64,000 nt of DNA from Notamacropus eugenii (Eukaryota; Chordata; Mammalia; Diprotodontia; Macropodidae). The stretch spans positions 212,776,116 through 212,840,115 of the forward strand of contig NC_092877.1 of the NCBI RefSeq assembly GCF_028372415.1, given 5' to 3'. Positions 1-10,844 of the stretch are shown here, piece by piece. The translations under genes were made by a program, and so were the position numbers. Under the pieces are notes generated by a model. The model was not told where the DNA came from, ran no database searches, and saw nothing but the letters and a program-made list of their open reading frames with translations. How positions within the stretch are numbered: the stretch's first letter is position 1; every line of letters begins with the position of its first letter.

Positions 1-359
1 GCAGGGGTAGTTATTTCTTCTTTTTTTTTTTTTTTTTCCTATTTTGCCTTTGTGGGCGGCACCACTCACACTTCCTCCATTGGGAAATGACTTTTTAAAA
101 TTCCTTTGACATTGTTTTAAAACCTTAAGTCTTGGTGACTTGGTTATGGCTTGGTTTTTTTGTTTATTTGTTTTTAATCCAGAAGGAAATAATGTGAAGA
201 GGAAATTCTACTTCAGCAATACTAGCTTCCAGCTCCCTCACAAAGCCCTTGAACCCTACCACAAAGTATAAATTTCTTTGTTTCTGGGATGGTCCAAATC
301 TATGTTGTCTCTTTCTTGTGGAATGATAAAATAGCAATTATTAAAGACAACTAAAAGAC

Positions 360-545
360 AATATAGCATAAAGGATAGAGGTCTGACCTTGGAGCCCAGG
401 TCCCTGGTTCAAGTTCTGCACCTGGCAAGTGCTGGCTCTTTGATCCTGGGTTGTCTGATAATTACCACTGACTTCCCCAAGCAACTCTCTAAGACTCGAA
501 GTAGCCCAGTAGATGCTGCTACATTGGTAGAGGGATTTTATTAAT
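360..545 (+). mobile_element. tRNA-derived CORE-SINE, diverged
   Basis: The unit opens with a 'taaaggatagagg' head, has a B-box-like 'ggttcaagttc', then a core and a 'gcaactctctaagact' segment. The same tail type occurs at 6235-6410. This is a pol III-type retroposon with no coding capacity. The subfamily name is not certain. Confidence 0.65.
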
Positions 546-679
546 CTTCTAGAATTTCCTCATATCAGTACAATCACAGTTACAATAAAAATACGTTCAT
601 ATCCAGTCACATATATGCATATATAACATCAAAGTAAAAGGTGGATTTTTTCTTTACAGAAGGTAGAAGAGAGGTCCCT

Positions 680-916
680 TGGGATAGATAGTAGAAAAAA
701 GAGTCAAGAAGACCTGAGTTCAAATCTGGTCTCAGATATGCACCAGTCCTATGACCCTACTTGTAACCTCTGTCTGCCTCAGCTTCCTCAACTGTAAAAT
801 GGGGATATAATAGCACCTACCTCTCAGGATTGTTGTGATGATCAAATGAAATAGTATGTATGAAGCATTTAACAAGGTGTCTGGCACAAAGCATGTGCTG
901 AATAAATACTTGTTTC
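680..916 (+). mobile_element. MAR/MON-type CORE-SINE
   Basis: The 'gacctgagttcaaatctgg' B box is followed by a 'cctcagcttcctcaactgt' core. The 3' tail has 'ggattgttgtgatgatcaaatga' (split across 826-848) and ends 'gctgaataaatacttgtt'. Nearly full length and moderately diverged. It is the tail type repeated at 3236-3465. Confidence 0.8.
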
Positions 917-1524
917 CTTCTTCTATCAAGATTTATCCTGCTAAGGATATGCCTTTATATTATTTAGCCTTCCTTGTTGTTATATCAGCTAATGATCTCT
1001 CAATAATACTCTAAGAACGTATTTTTAAATGTCTTTTTAAAGAGAGATCTGTAAGTTGCCAAATTACATTATCAATTAAATCATGTGTTTCTTTTTTTTT
1101 GATTGGTAGGCAGAAATTTGATGGGCAATATCCTTTCTCTAGCTCACCAATGTGATCCTTTTTTAGTCCAGAATTGAAGATTAAATGGACAATCATGAGG
1201 TATTATGTGAGGAAAAGCTATTAATACTCAATTTTTCTCTCAAATTTTGGCTCCAAAAGACAGAGGACAACACATAGATTTAATTCAATCAACAAAAATT
1301 TACTGAGACTTCATTACATATATATAGCACTGTACTTAGACACAATGGATAAGAAGACTCCATCCCAGGCCAGTGAGAACTGTCTTCATACAATAGCTGT
1401 TGTTAACAAGCATATTTATTTTTCACATTCTGATGGTCAAAATATGTATTATGATTTCTACATGCACATTCTCTACATTTTTTCCAATGATAATAATCAT
1501 TGGTGAAAAAATAAACAGACCAGA

Positions 1525-1688
1525 AACAATGTGCTGTAATGGAAAGAACCTTGAATTCAAGAGCCAAAGGACCTCGGTCAGAATTCTGGCCTGGTTATTG
1601 CTACCTGTGTAGTATTTGACCAAATACTTCCACATCTGTAAAATGAGAAGTCTGAGCTAGGTGATCTCTGAGGTCTCTTGCTGCGCTT
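1525..1688 (+). mobile_element. MIR/THER1-like SINE
   Basis: Recognised by the order 'gtaatggaaagaaccttg', 'catctgtaaaatgag' and 'ctaggtgatctctgaggtc', which follows the marsupial MIR/THER1-like consensus. Its expected 3' end runs directly into the CT tract, so that tract probably grew at or in the SINE tail. Confidence 0.65.
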
Positions 1689-1689
1689 G

Positions 1690-1701
1690 TTCTCTCTCTC
1701 T

Positions 1702-1755
<54 letters not shown>

Positions 1756-1855
1756 CTCTCTCTCTCTCTCTCAATCTCTCTCTCTCAATCTCTCTCTCTC
1801 TCTCAATCTCTCTCTCTCTCTCTCAATCTCTCTCTCTCTCTCAATCTCTCTCTCT

Positions 1856-1891
<36 letters not shown>

Positions 1892-2192
1892 CTCTCTCTC
1901 TCTCAATCTCTCTCTCTCTCTCTCAATCTCTCTCTCTCAATCTCTCTCTCTCTCTCTCAATCTCTCTCTCTCTCTCAATCTCTCTCTCTCTCTCAATCTC
2001 TCTCTCTCTCTCTCAATCTCTCTCTCTCTCTCGCTCTCTCTCTCTCTCTCAATCTCTCTTTCTCTCTCTCTTGCTCTCTCTCTCTCTCAATCTCTCTCTC
2101 TCTCTCTCTCTCTCTCGCTCTCTCTCTCTCCCTCTCTCCCCTCTTTCTCTCCTCTATCTCTTTCTCTCAGATTCTCTCTCCCCCCTCTCTCT
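1690..2192 (+). repeat. ~500-bp (CT)n tract with interspersed CAAT interruptions
   Basis: Almost pure TC dinucleotide, broken about 20 times by the same 'CAAT' unit at irregular spacings of roughly 12-30 bp. Near the end a few CTCG, CTTG and CCCT variants appear. Long open frames encoding Leu-Ser runs are by-products of the dinucleotide, not genes. Confidence 0.97.
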
Positions 2193-2195
2193 TCT

Positions 2196-2330
2196 ATGTA
2201 TAAATATATATATACATATGTATGTATGTATTTGTATATAAAAACACCCACATATACATGCACACACACATACATACATATACATATTTTATGCTTTATG
2301 TATGTATGTGTGTATATGTATATTTATTAG
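2196..2330. repeat. AT-rich (TATG/CACA) low-complexity stretch
   Basis: Alternating purine-pyrimidine sequence (tatatacatatgtatgtatg, cacacacatacatac) directly follows the CT tract. It is probably a decayed compound microsatellite. Confidence 0.8.
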
Positions 2331-2514
2331 ATCTTATAGAAAGTTCTAAAGGAGAAAGAAGAGGTTGATATCTCATGATATTTTGCTCTAATGTAAGATA
2401 TAGTGCTAGTTGAATCAACAGGAGTAAAATATATATGAAATTAAAATTTGTTCAATGTTGAATTACCACAATCCTTATGGTGGGGATTGGTTAGGTCAGG
2501 ATACGATATAGTTA

Positions 2515-2672
2515 GAAGAATCCTGTATGGGAACCAACAGACATTAGGTCTACTACTTGGTACTTATGATCTTGGGCAAATTACATAATTTTTGATCATG
2601 CAAATGAGGAAAAGAAGAAGGCTGCTTTAGACCACGATAATCTTTATAGGGTTCCATGATTTTAAATCTTGC
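2515..2672 (+). mobile_element. diverged MIR/THER1-like SINE remnant
   Basis: Fragments in the right order: 'acttatgatcttgggcaaat', 'gcaaatgaggaaaag', then a 'ccacgataatctttatagg' tail. Weak identity; family assignment is an inference. Confidence 0.45.
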
Positions 2673-2883
2673 TGAAGTTATTCCTATCTAATTTTTTTTG
2701 TCCATAATCATTTGGTAAAAATAACTGAGCCATTAGGAGTCTAGAATGTGCATAAGGATTCTTTTTTGCACAGGGGGCTGGGGAAAAGCGTGACTGTCTG
2801 AAGTTGCAATTTCACTGATGTAGGAAACTCCCAGTACAAAAATGCCCTCCATTAATGTAAATAACTTATCATTTTAGAAACTC

Positions 2884-3350
2884 ACATGGCACAGTGAATA
2901 GGGCATTGGCGCTAGAGTCATGAAGACCTGAGATCAAATCTGATTTCTGAAACAAGCAATATTGCCCTGGGCAAATCACTTGACCTCCATTTGCCTCAGT
3001 TTCCTCAATTCTAGAATGGGCCAGTTAGGAGGTGCAGTCAATAGAGCATCAGATCTAAAGTCAGGAAGATCTGATCTCCAATCTAGCCTCAAACACTTAC
3101 TGTATGACTTGGGACAAGTCACAACTCCTATTTGTTTCAGTTCCTTATCTCTAAAATGGGGAAGGAAATGGAAAACCTGTCTGGTATCTTTGCAAGAGAA
3201 TGTAAGAGTCAGACATGACAACAACAAAATGAAAATAACAACAGCACGCACCTTCACTACTTGTTGTGAGAATCAAATAAAAACAAATATTTATAAAGCA
3301 CTTAGCTCAATGCCTGGCACAAAGTCCTTGCAATATAAATGTGTATTCCC
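2884..3350 (+). mobile_element. CORE-SINE split by a second CORE-SINE
   Basis: The outer unit runs from 'ggcacagtgaatagggc' to about 3017. It resumes near 3226 with 'caacagcacgcaccttcac' and 'cttgttgtgagaatcaaat'. The inner unit (about 3018-3225) has its own head 'ccagttaggaggtgcagtc', a B-box region and the 'gtcagacatgacaacaac' tail typical of the tRNA-derived marsupial SINE. The inner copy is therefore the younger one. Confidence 0.75.
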
Positions 3351-3373
3351 TTCTCTTCTTCCATCTTCCTTCC

Positions 3374-3467
3374 AGGTTGTTGTGAGGATCAAATGAGATA
3401 TTTGTAAAGTTCTTAGTACAGTGTCTGGCACATAGTAGGCACTTAATGAATGCTTGTTCCCTTCCTT
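3374..3467 (+). mobile_element. 3' end of a MAR-type SINE
   Basis: Begins 'caggttgttgtgaggatc' and ends 'ggcacttaatgaatgcttg', the same tail as at 826-916. A second copy of the 3' tail lies directly downstream of the split SINE, so it belongs to another, 5'-truncated copy. Confidence 0.75.
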
Positions 3468-3469
3468 TG

Positions 3470-4370
3470 TTCCCCTTACTGAGAAGTTGGATGGAGTTGT
3501 CCATGGTTGTACCATCTAGTGTATCTCTAGGTTAGGTCTTAAAACCAGATCTTCCTGATCCCAAAGATAGCTCTCTAGCCAGTAAATCACTCTACTTCTG
3601 TTTCATGGAATGAGATGAGAAAATTTGTATATAAAATGTTCTTGCTTAATCTGACATCCAAGTTCAATATCTAAAAAGTAAAATTCTACTGTGTGTATAA
3701 GAACTGAAGTAATTATACATTTGACAATAATATATTAAAAAATCCCAACAATTCTGAGAAATCCTTTCTCAGAAAGTCCTTCAAAGTGTTCCTTCTAGTT
3801 TATCTCCCTTTTAGTCACATCTAAATCGTTAGAATAAGCATTTGTCCTAAACTATCCAGGAAAATTGCCCTGTTCTCTATTGAGTTTCCTTAATCCATCC
3901 AATTCATTCTTAGCTCTGTCTGTGAATTAATATACAATACTTCTCTTATTTTGAAGCACACTTTTTCTCAACTTTCCTTATTCCCTTCTAAGTCATCAGA
4001 GTGACACAGTAGAAAAACATTTTGTTCAGAATCATATTAGGACAAAGAAAATGATTTCCAAGGGATCTCGTTGTCCATGTAACTCAGCCCCCTCAATCTA
4101 CAAAGAAAGGAGGGCCTTCACAGAGAAAGCTCATGGAACATTTTGCATCTAGTGAAGTGTTTCCCAGCACAATCAAAAAGGAATTAAAAGTAGGACAACA
4201 CTGTTGGCCAAAGTGGCTTTGGTCGCATCTATCTGGCCAAGAGTGATTCTTCCAAATGGGTTGCTAATGATACACCCTGATGTGAAAGTCAAAAATAACA
4301 CATACCAAAAAAGATCGCTTCTCCTAAACTGTATTTATTTTTTACTTTAATGAGGTTTGGGCACCACTTG
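3470..4370. other. unassigned intergenic DNA
   Basis: I see only a possible MIR 3' tail near 3545-3600. No open frame, RNA gene or clear repeat is recognisable. Confidence 0.5.
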
Positions 4371-4439
4371 ACACAAGAGTAATAAGAACCAGGGCCAAAA
4401 TTGAAACACTGGCCACTCCAACTCTTTTCACTACACCTC

Positions 4440-4592
4440 AGAAGAGCTAGGGTTGTAAGGGACTCAGCTGCTTACTACCAGTGAGGTCTTCATCAAATCT
4501 CTTTAGGCTTCAGTTTTTTTTTTTCACTTGTAACACAGAAGGGTTGTCCTGGATGATCTCCGAGGTCCTTTATAGCTCTAGATTCCATGTTG
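4440..4592 (+). mobile_element. MIR/THER1-like SINE
   Basis: Shows 'cttactaccagtgaggtctt', 'ctttaggcttcag' and 'ggatgatctccgaggtcctt', matching the 3' half of the SINE at 1525-1688. A poly-T run interrupts the core. Confidence 0.6.
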
Positions 4593-4599
4593 TATTCTT

Positions 4600-5190
4600 T
4601 GTTTTCTTTTGTTTTTCTGTAATATTTCCTTTGGAAACTCCTCCTTGAAGTCTATTCTCCAAAGTCTGGTCCAGGGTTTCTTTCATTCTGCTCCAGCTAT
4701 TTCCTCAGTTATGTATCACACCAGTCAAAAGTTGTCATGCTCCATCTGAATAAAGACGATTCTGAAATCTGTGAATCAACTCTTGATCTATAATCTTTTA
4801 TTGTACTTCAACATTGCTTCCCATCTGAGCTCTAGGACTTGGAATGGGTACATCCATCAGTGCTGATCAGGTGTCCTGCATGCAGAGCAGCATCCCAGCC
4901 CTGGCAAAAGAGCTTCTCTGCTCTGATTGATTATGGTTGTGTCACTACAGCAATGAGGGAAGAAATAATTCCTTCCCACAGAAGTCCTTTGTGCCTCATG
5001 GTTCTCCATTGGACCTGTGCCTACCGATGTTTCTACTAAGGGGATGTAACATACCTACTTCTCCTCCAGATGAAAGCACCCTAGGGAAATGCCTCAATGA
5101 TCCCATGATAGTTATGGTGGCTCTAGTAGATAAGTGAGTTCTTTGAGGGCAGAGAAAATGTCTTATAGATGTTTTTTTCAGCATTCATTA
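4600..5190. other. unassigned DNA
   Basis: Several short overlapping open frames on both strands (about 4839-5184) resemble no known protein and have no splice or promoter context. A weak L2/MIR-like tail ('gtgagttctttgagggcag') is possible at 5135-5205. Confidence 0.45.
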
Positions 5191-5199
5191 CAGTGCTTA

Positions 5200-5325
5200 G
5201 AGATTTTTCTGGAGGCATTGAGAGGTTAGGAGACTTGCCCATAGACACCTAGTATTTATGTGTCAGAAGATGGACTTGAAACTTACTCCATGACTATTAG
5301 TACATTATGCTGCCTACACTATATT
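5200..5325 (+). mobile_element. MIR-type SINE fragment
   Basis: Core 'gagaggttaggagacttgcc' followed by 'cacctagtatttatgtgtc' and 'ctgcctac' matches the MIR core and 3' half. Confidence 0.6.
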
Positions 5326-5639
5326 ATACTGACTTTCTGAGAGCATTAGAAATGGCTGTTGAATTGAAATGAACTTTGCTTTCAGTATAAACACTCAACA
5401 GGACCCATAAAAAGTCTATATTAACCTACTACAGCTATATTAATCTCTCATTTCTCCCACCTATGTTACTTTAACTCGATCTTTTCTTAGGATATTTCAC
5501 ATTTTGAAAAACTTTCCACTTGCTGTCTGCCAAGATATTTGACCTTTCTTTTCTTAAAATATTGATCTTTTCTTAATTATTCCAACTGAATTCTCAATCT
5601 TTTGGCCATCAACTAGTATAGTGTTTGCACCTGTTGATT

Positions 5640-5872
5640 TCACATTTGTGTTCGTCCTTCGTTGCTGAAGAAGACCATGACATCAGAGAAATGATGACAT
5701 GACTTGCACTTGACTTTGTTTTGAGTGAGGGAGGGTTGTGCAGGTCACCAGTCTCACTTTCTCCTCCAGAGCCATCTGAATCCAGTGACCAGATATTCAT
5801 CAGAATGACTGGAGATGATACAAGATGCACTGGGAGACCCCTGCCCTGTCCTTTCCCCTCTCCTGTCCTCTT
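5640..5872 (+). mobile_element. unnamed dispersed repeat, copy 1
   Basis: Contains 'catgacttgcacttgacttt', 'ctcctccagagccatctg' and 'gactggagatgatacaag'. Related blocks occur at 40955, 60165 and, inverted, at 6080-6215. Probably the non-coding end of an old non-LTR retrotransposon or related SINE. The family name is unknown to me. Confidence 0.65.
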
Positions 5873-6079
5873 CCAAAACCTTAAACCTACTGCACTCTGA
5901 AACTGAAACTCCAATGGGCCCCTGCCTAAGGGCTCCTCTGGATCCTCCTAGCTTTACAGTGATTATCAATAGGAACTGTTTCAGTTTCCCGCCCAGCCTG
6001 ATGTCTTTCTTTTTCATGTCATCATTAAAGGGGCCATGCCTTGGCTACTTCTTAAACAGGTCTATTCAATGAATGGACG
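5873..6079. other. spacer between two inverted copies of the dispersed repeat
   Basis: Pyrimidine-rich and then GC-moderate sequence with no recognised gene. It may belong to the same element, since the flanking blocks are its inverted arms. Confidence 0.4.
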
Positions 6080-6215
6080 TTGCCTTACCCTAAGTGAGTG
6101 CCTGCAAAGACCTTGGTCTAAAGGGCCCAAGGTGTCTCAGTGCATCCTGGGTCATCTCTAGTCATCCTGAGGAATATCAGGTCACTGGATTCAGATGGCT
6201 CTGGAGGACAGGTGA
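6080..6215 (-). mobile_element. unnamed dispersed repeat, copy 2 (inverted)
   Basis: Read on the minus strand it gives 'ctccagagccatctgaatcc', 'gatgactagagatgaccc' and 'ggatgcactgagacacc', which align to 5762-5850 on the plus strand. Together they form a ~130-bp inverted repeat separated by ~230 bp. Confidence 0.7.
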
Positions 6216-6234
6216 TTTCACATGTGTGCAAAGA

Positions 6235-6412
6235 TTAAAGGGAATGTGGCAGAGCAATCATAGTAATCAGTCATTAGTTCAAGTCCCACCTTTGATGTAT
6301 ATTGACTGTGTGTCTTTTCTCAAGTCTCTGATACTCTCCATGCCACAGGCAACTCCTTAAGATGGCAAATGGCTGAGCAGGCGCTGGTCTGAAGAAGGAG
6401 AGACAATTTTTC
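6235..6412 (+). mobile_element. tRNA-derived CORE-SINE, diverged
   Basis: B-box-like 'agttcaagtccc' and a later 'aggcaactccttaagat' identify the same subfamily as 360-545. Confidence 0.6.
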
Positions 6413-6414
6413 CC

Positions 6415-7580
6415 CTTGGAACTGTCTATGCCAATGACATCATAGGTCTAGTAAGATAGAAACATATGCATGCATCCAAGCCTTATGACAAACACTGCCT
6501 AGCATTTGAAGACTAAAGTTCAGAGAGTGTCATCACTAGATCAGTCTAACTAGGTGTGAATTTTTTTTTTGAATCGAAAATGATACATTTTATTTTTGTG
6601 TCACATTTTTCATGTAAAATGACTAATGCTGTTGATAATAAATATCCCAATAAATTGCATCTTTTAACTATTACTATAATGGCAAAAAAGGGTTATTTTT
6701 CTTATATACATTAAATGCATCTGTATGTATATGTTTATGTATGTCTGTAGTAACATGAAAGTTCACTCTAAGTTAGACCCCAAAGAATGGTGAGATATTC
6801 TAAAAACATGAAATGCAGGCAATTCTTTACCTGTTTAGTTCAACACACCCTCATTGTACTCCTGCCACTACAAGGCTCTCGACAGACTAATATGACAGAA
6901 AAGATTCTTGTTGTCATGAAGTGTGCAGTTTACTGTGAGACAAATGCAACTATAATACAAGTTAGAAGGAGACTTCTTTTCCCACAACAACTATGGAGCT
7001 TTGAACTCCCCTCTCCATTTCCCTAACAATAACCCTGAAAATAATGGGGTTTCTTCTTCAGTAAAATGATTTCAGTCATTGGACAGAAGCTCTCTCAGTC
7101 AGTCCTCCTCAGGCTTAGGGACATGCTTCTGTCCTATGACTCTCTGGTCCAGAACAAGAGATATCCCTCCTCATTAAGGCCAGTCCCTCTACTGCCTTCC
7201 TCAACCAATTCTATCTCATGCATCTTCAATTTCTCCCTTTCCATTGGCCCCTTGTCTAATTTAAAACATGCTCAAGTTTTCCCAAATTAAAAAAAAAGTT
7301 TTCCCTTGACCCTTAAATTGCATATTTCTACCCTCTTTCATTGACAAATTTCTCCAAAAGAAATTTGATATTGAAAGTAGACGGCTGCCTCACTATGTGT
7401 TCTCTCCCAACTCCTTACATTCCAATCTACCTCATTCTCTCTTTTAAAGTTGCTTCTTTAGGTTACCAGCTTTTGACACTGTTAGCTCCTATTTTTCCCT
7501 GAATTATCTTTCCTTCTCTAGGCTCCAGAGATACCCTACTGTCTTCCTAATTTTTTAACTGCTCTGCTTGATCCTTCACC
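6415..7580. other. unassigned DNA
   Basis: Holds a possible copy of a recurrent old mammalian repeat near 6838-6965 ('cacaccctcattgtactcc' to 'tgtgcagtttactgtgag'), a T-rich stretch at 6560-6570 and no supportable gene. Confidence 0.45.
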
Positions 7581-7584
7581 GTCG

Positions 7585-7710
7585 AAGGTGGCATAGTGGA
7601 TAGTTTGGTAGACTTGGTCTTACTAAGCCCTGACTGAATTCTGTCCCAGTCACTAGCTGTAGGACCCTGAACAAGTCTTCTAAAGGTTGTCATCTTTAAT
7701 TTCTTCATCC
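7585..7710 (+). mobile_element. tRNA-derived SINE fragment
   Basis: Starts 'aaggtggcatagtggatag', an A-box-like head of marsupial SINEs, and continues with 'cactagctgtaggaccctga'. The 3' half is lost. Confidence 0.65.
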
Positions 7711-7799
7711 CAGTTCCCCTTCCCCCTTACTCTCCCCACCCCCACCTTGTTACATATACTTTCTCCCATGGTAAAGTCACTTTATTCTCAAAATGACTT

Positions 7800-8090
7800 T
7801 CAAATCTTTATCTTTCGTATTTTGTTCTCTCTCTAAGACCAGAATCCCCAGCTATCTTCAAGAAGTCATCATCCAAACATACAACTACCATTTCAAACTA
7901 AGTATGTCCAAAACCAAACTTATTCACTTTTCCCCCTAAAGCTGCCCCTCGTCTCAATTTCACTAATTGTTTTTTTGTCTGTGTACATCCCCATTCTCTC
8001 TATGACCTATGTTCAAACCCTTGGGAATAGTTATCGTTCTCTTCCCTCTCCTTCATCTCTTATAAACAATCAGTTACCAAGTCTTAATCA
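7800..8090 (+). mobile_element. L2/CR1-type LINE ORF2 fragment
   Basis: The plus strand retains the SMSKTKLIHFSP block, which corresponds to the 'MSKTEL' region downstream of the reverse transcriptase core in L2/CR1-clade LINEs, followed by a degraded 'LGI' block. It is broken by stops. Related fragments lie at 13230-13860 and 43180-43645. Confidence 0.6.
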
Positions 8091-8093
8091 TTT

Positions 8094-9137
8094 TATTTTT
8101 TTTCATAAGACTCTTATTTTTTAATATATTCATTTTATTTATTTTTAATGCTCTACCATAAAATCACTACCATAAAACTTAGATTTTTCCCCCTACTTGC
8201 CCCCTATGTCCCCCCTCCCTCCCTAAGACGGTATACAATTCTATATAGGATCTACACACACATTCCTATTGAATACATTTTCACTATAGTCATGCTGTGT
8301 AGAAGAACTAAAATAAATGGAAGAAATCATATAACAAACTAACACATAGTACACACACACAAAAAAAATGATCTGCTACATTCTGCAATTGAATTCCATA
8401 GTTCTTTCTCTGAATGTGGAAAGCATTTTGCCTTAGAAGACCACTGGGAATTTTTTTTTTTTTTTAGTGTCCTTTCATTGCCATGAAGATCCAAGTCTAC
8501 CAGAAAAAAAACTGTCACACATTGTGGTTGTTGCTGTGAACAAAGTTCTCCTGGTTCTGCTTCTTTCACTCAGCATCAGTTCATATGAGTCTTTCCAGGT
8601 CTCTCTGAAGTGTTCCTGTTCATCATTTCTTAAAGCACAATAGTATTCCATTACATTCATATACCATAATCTATTCAGCCATTCCCCAGTTGATGGGCAT
8701 CCCCTTGATTTCCAGTTTTTGGCCACCACAAAGAGTGCTGCTATAAATATTTTTGTACATGTGGGACCCTTTCCCATTTTTATGATCTCTTGAAGATACA
8801 GTCCTAGAAGCGATATTGCTGGGTCAAAGGGTATGCACATTTTTGTAGCCCTTTGGGCATAGTTCCAAACCACTCTCCAGAATGGTTGGATGAGCTCACA
8901 GCTCCACCAACAATGAATTAGTGTTCCAACTCTCCCACATCCTCTCCAACATTTATCATTTTCCTGTTCTGTCATGTTTGCCAATCTAATCAATGTGATG
9001 TGGCACCTCAGAATTGTTTTGATTTGCATCTCTTTAATCAAAAGTGATTTAGAGAATTTTTTCAAATGATTATAGACATCTTTAATTTCTTCCCCTGAAA
9101 ATTGCCTGTTCATATCCTTTGACCATTTATCAATTGG
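8094..9137 (-). mobile_element. LINE-1, 5'-truncated 3' end
   Basis: Reading leftward from 9137: the ORF2 C-terminus, an L1 3' UTR, then an A-rich tail seen as T/A-rich DNA near 8094-8150. The 5' truncation is typical of L1 retrotransposition. The left end lies against the L2/CR1 fragment. Confidence 0.9.
8475..9113 (-). pseudogene. L1 ORF2 C-terminal domain remnant
   Basis: An open frame of 212 residues starts with MNRQFSGEEI, the usual L1 ORF2 'MNRhFSkEdI' block. It carries the conserved Cys/His knuckle CWRGCG...HCWWSC and the IPFDPAISLLGLY motif. The last part holds MEYYCALRNDE, the L1 'MEYYaAIKNDE' block. It is only the terminal sixth of ORF2 and lacks the endonuclease and reverse transcriptase. 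The methionine is internal to the original ORF2 and is not a real start. Confidence 0.92.
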
Positions 9138-9139
9138 GT

Positions 9140-9470
9140 AGGGGTGAAATTTTTAGCCACTCTTTTATGGTACATCCCAAAGACTATTTAATTGTATGGT
9201 CTGCATTGGCTGATGGAGGAACACTGAAGTGTTGAGGTACATATATGTGTGTTGTATTAAGCTTGGGTTGTGTTTACAGGTAATGAGAGAGCAACTGAGG
9301 CTTCATAGATGATTAATGTACACACATATATAATACAAGCAGACATACAAGTAGTGTGATTATATAGTCATATATTTATATATTGCATGTTATATAATGT
9401 TTTATTATATAGCTTTATGTATAATACTCATTAATATATAATTTTAAATATATATACACATACTTCTATA
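9140..9470. other. AT-rich unassigned DNA
   Basis: Dominated by tata-type low complexity from 9330 onward. No gene seen. Confidence 0.5.
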
Positions 9471-9471
9471 C

Positions 9472-9515
9472 ATCTATCTATCTATCTATCATCTATCTAA
9501 TCTATCTATCTATCT
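9472..9515 (+). repeat. (TCTA)n microsatellite
   Basis: About ten imperfect TCTA units with two short interruptions. Confidence 0.95.
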
Positions 9516-10320
9516 GAAAGTGGAACCATCACCTGACAGTTCCCCATCAATTACTGAGATAACCTAAAATGAACAGATTGTTCTTGTCTGAGAACAACCA
9601 GGTTATGAACATGGCCTTTCATCTGCCTGTACAGACTATAAGATCTTTGAGGTCAAGGAATATATCTTTCTTGTTCAGAAAACTTATAAGTAGTAGTCAT
9701 GCTAGATTTATGGTAGAGTCTCAGAAAAACTGTCCATCCAGTGAAGTCAAGGGACTGCTCAGCTCATTTGACAAATGTCAACCAGCAACATTAAATAATG
9801 CAGAGCAAGACTGTCAACTTGAAGCGACGGGTAGTTATCTAGTTAGCACAATGTAGATGAACCTTCTACTTAATTATAGGAATGTTGAATATTTGTTGAT
9901 GAGCATCAATTAAATTAGGACATATTTCTACTGCAAAATTATAATGACTCACTCAGAGATATGGGAAGGCCCTACTACCTTGCTTTTTTTCACCAAGGAA
10001 GGGGACTGTGGGTATGCGATACTGTATGTATTAAAAATTTTTTTTTGTATTTGTTTGGTTTTACTGATACTTTTCTCCATTTTAAATTCAATATCATAAG
10101 GGATGGATCTTTGAGTGTGGGAAAAAAGATTCATTGATAAAAATGGTCTAAAAACAAAAGATAGCAATAATTCTTTTGAACAAAAATTTAATTTTGTTTT
10201 CATGAAGTCAAGAGGATGATATGGAGAGCCAGGACATGAATATAACAGTCTTCTCCATGTTAAATATAAGGGGTAGATCTTCAACTGATCAACATTAGAT
10301 AAGTATTCTTGTGGCTTTTT
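9516..10320. other. unassigned DNA
   Basis: Two short open frames (9569-9856 plus and 9949-10377 minus) match nothing I know and lack gene context. The second ends in a run encoded by the adjacent microsatellite. Confidence 0.45.
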
Positions 10321-10325
10321 GTCTT

Positions 10326-10340
10326 TGGTACATACATACA

Positions 10341-10374
<34 letters not shown>

Positions 10375-10384
10375 CATATATATC
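10326..10384 (+). repeat. (ATAC)n microsatellite
   Basis: About eleven near-perfect 'catacata' steps grading into tata. Confidence 0.95.
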
Positions 10385-10559
10385 CCCTTTGAAGAAAAAA
10401 AGTCCTTTTAATAAAAACAAAAAAATTGTGAGGACAAAGAATTACATTCAGTTCCATGGGCATTTGTAAAGTGATTATTTTGTGCAGGTACTGTTCTAGA
10501 CTCTAAATTACAAAGCCAAAATGCAAGCACTACTTGTCCTCAAGAAAGGCACCACTAGA

Positions 10560-10842
10560 ATATTAATATCTAATATTTTTTATAGAATACTTTAAGGTTT
10601 GTAAGGCATTTCACATATATTAAAGTCAGAAACTTGGGGTTACATGTCCTGAGTTTGAATCCAGGCTTGTCATTTACTACTTTGATCACCTAAGACAAGT
10701 CATTTGAATTTCCCTCTAAAATGATGGGGTGGAAATTGATCATCTTTAAGGGTCCTTCCAGCTCTGGATCCATGATCCTTTGATCTAATTTGATCTTCAC
10801 AGAAACCTTGTGAGGTAGGTAATACCTTCCATTTAAATTCTA
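10560..10842 (+). mobile_element. MIR-type SINE split by a CORE-SINE
   Basis: The outer MIR-like parts are 'ctttaaggtttgtaaggcat' (10590-10618) and 'gatcttcacagaaaccttg' followed by 'gtgaggtaggtaatacc' (10793-10828). Between them a separate SINE (about 10622-10790) has 'ctgagtttgaatccagg' and 'ggtccttccagctctg'. Confidence 0.65.
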
Positions 10843-10844
10843 GA

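Noticed and set aside
1690-2192. CRISPR-like regular repeat and spacer pattern
   Set aside because: The units are dinucleotides with irregular CAAT breaks, no conserved 25-40 bp repeat exists, and the host is a vertebrate.
1661-2275. Leu-Ser-rich long open frames and a Glu-Arg-rich antisense frame
   Set aside because: They are direct translations of the CT tract and have no codon or gene context.
5815-6360. Coding exons suggested by 85-88 codon open frames
   Set aside because: They fall on the dispersed repeat and a SINE, with no conserved protein features.
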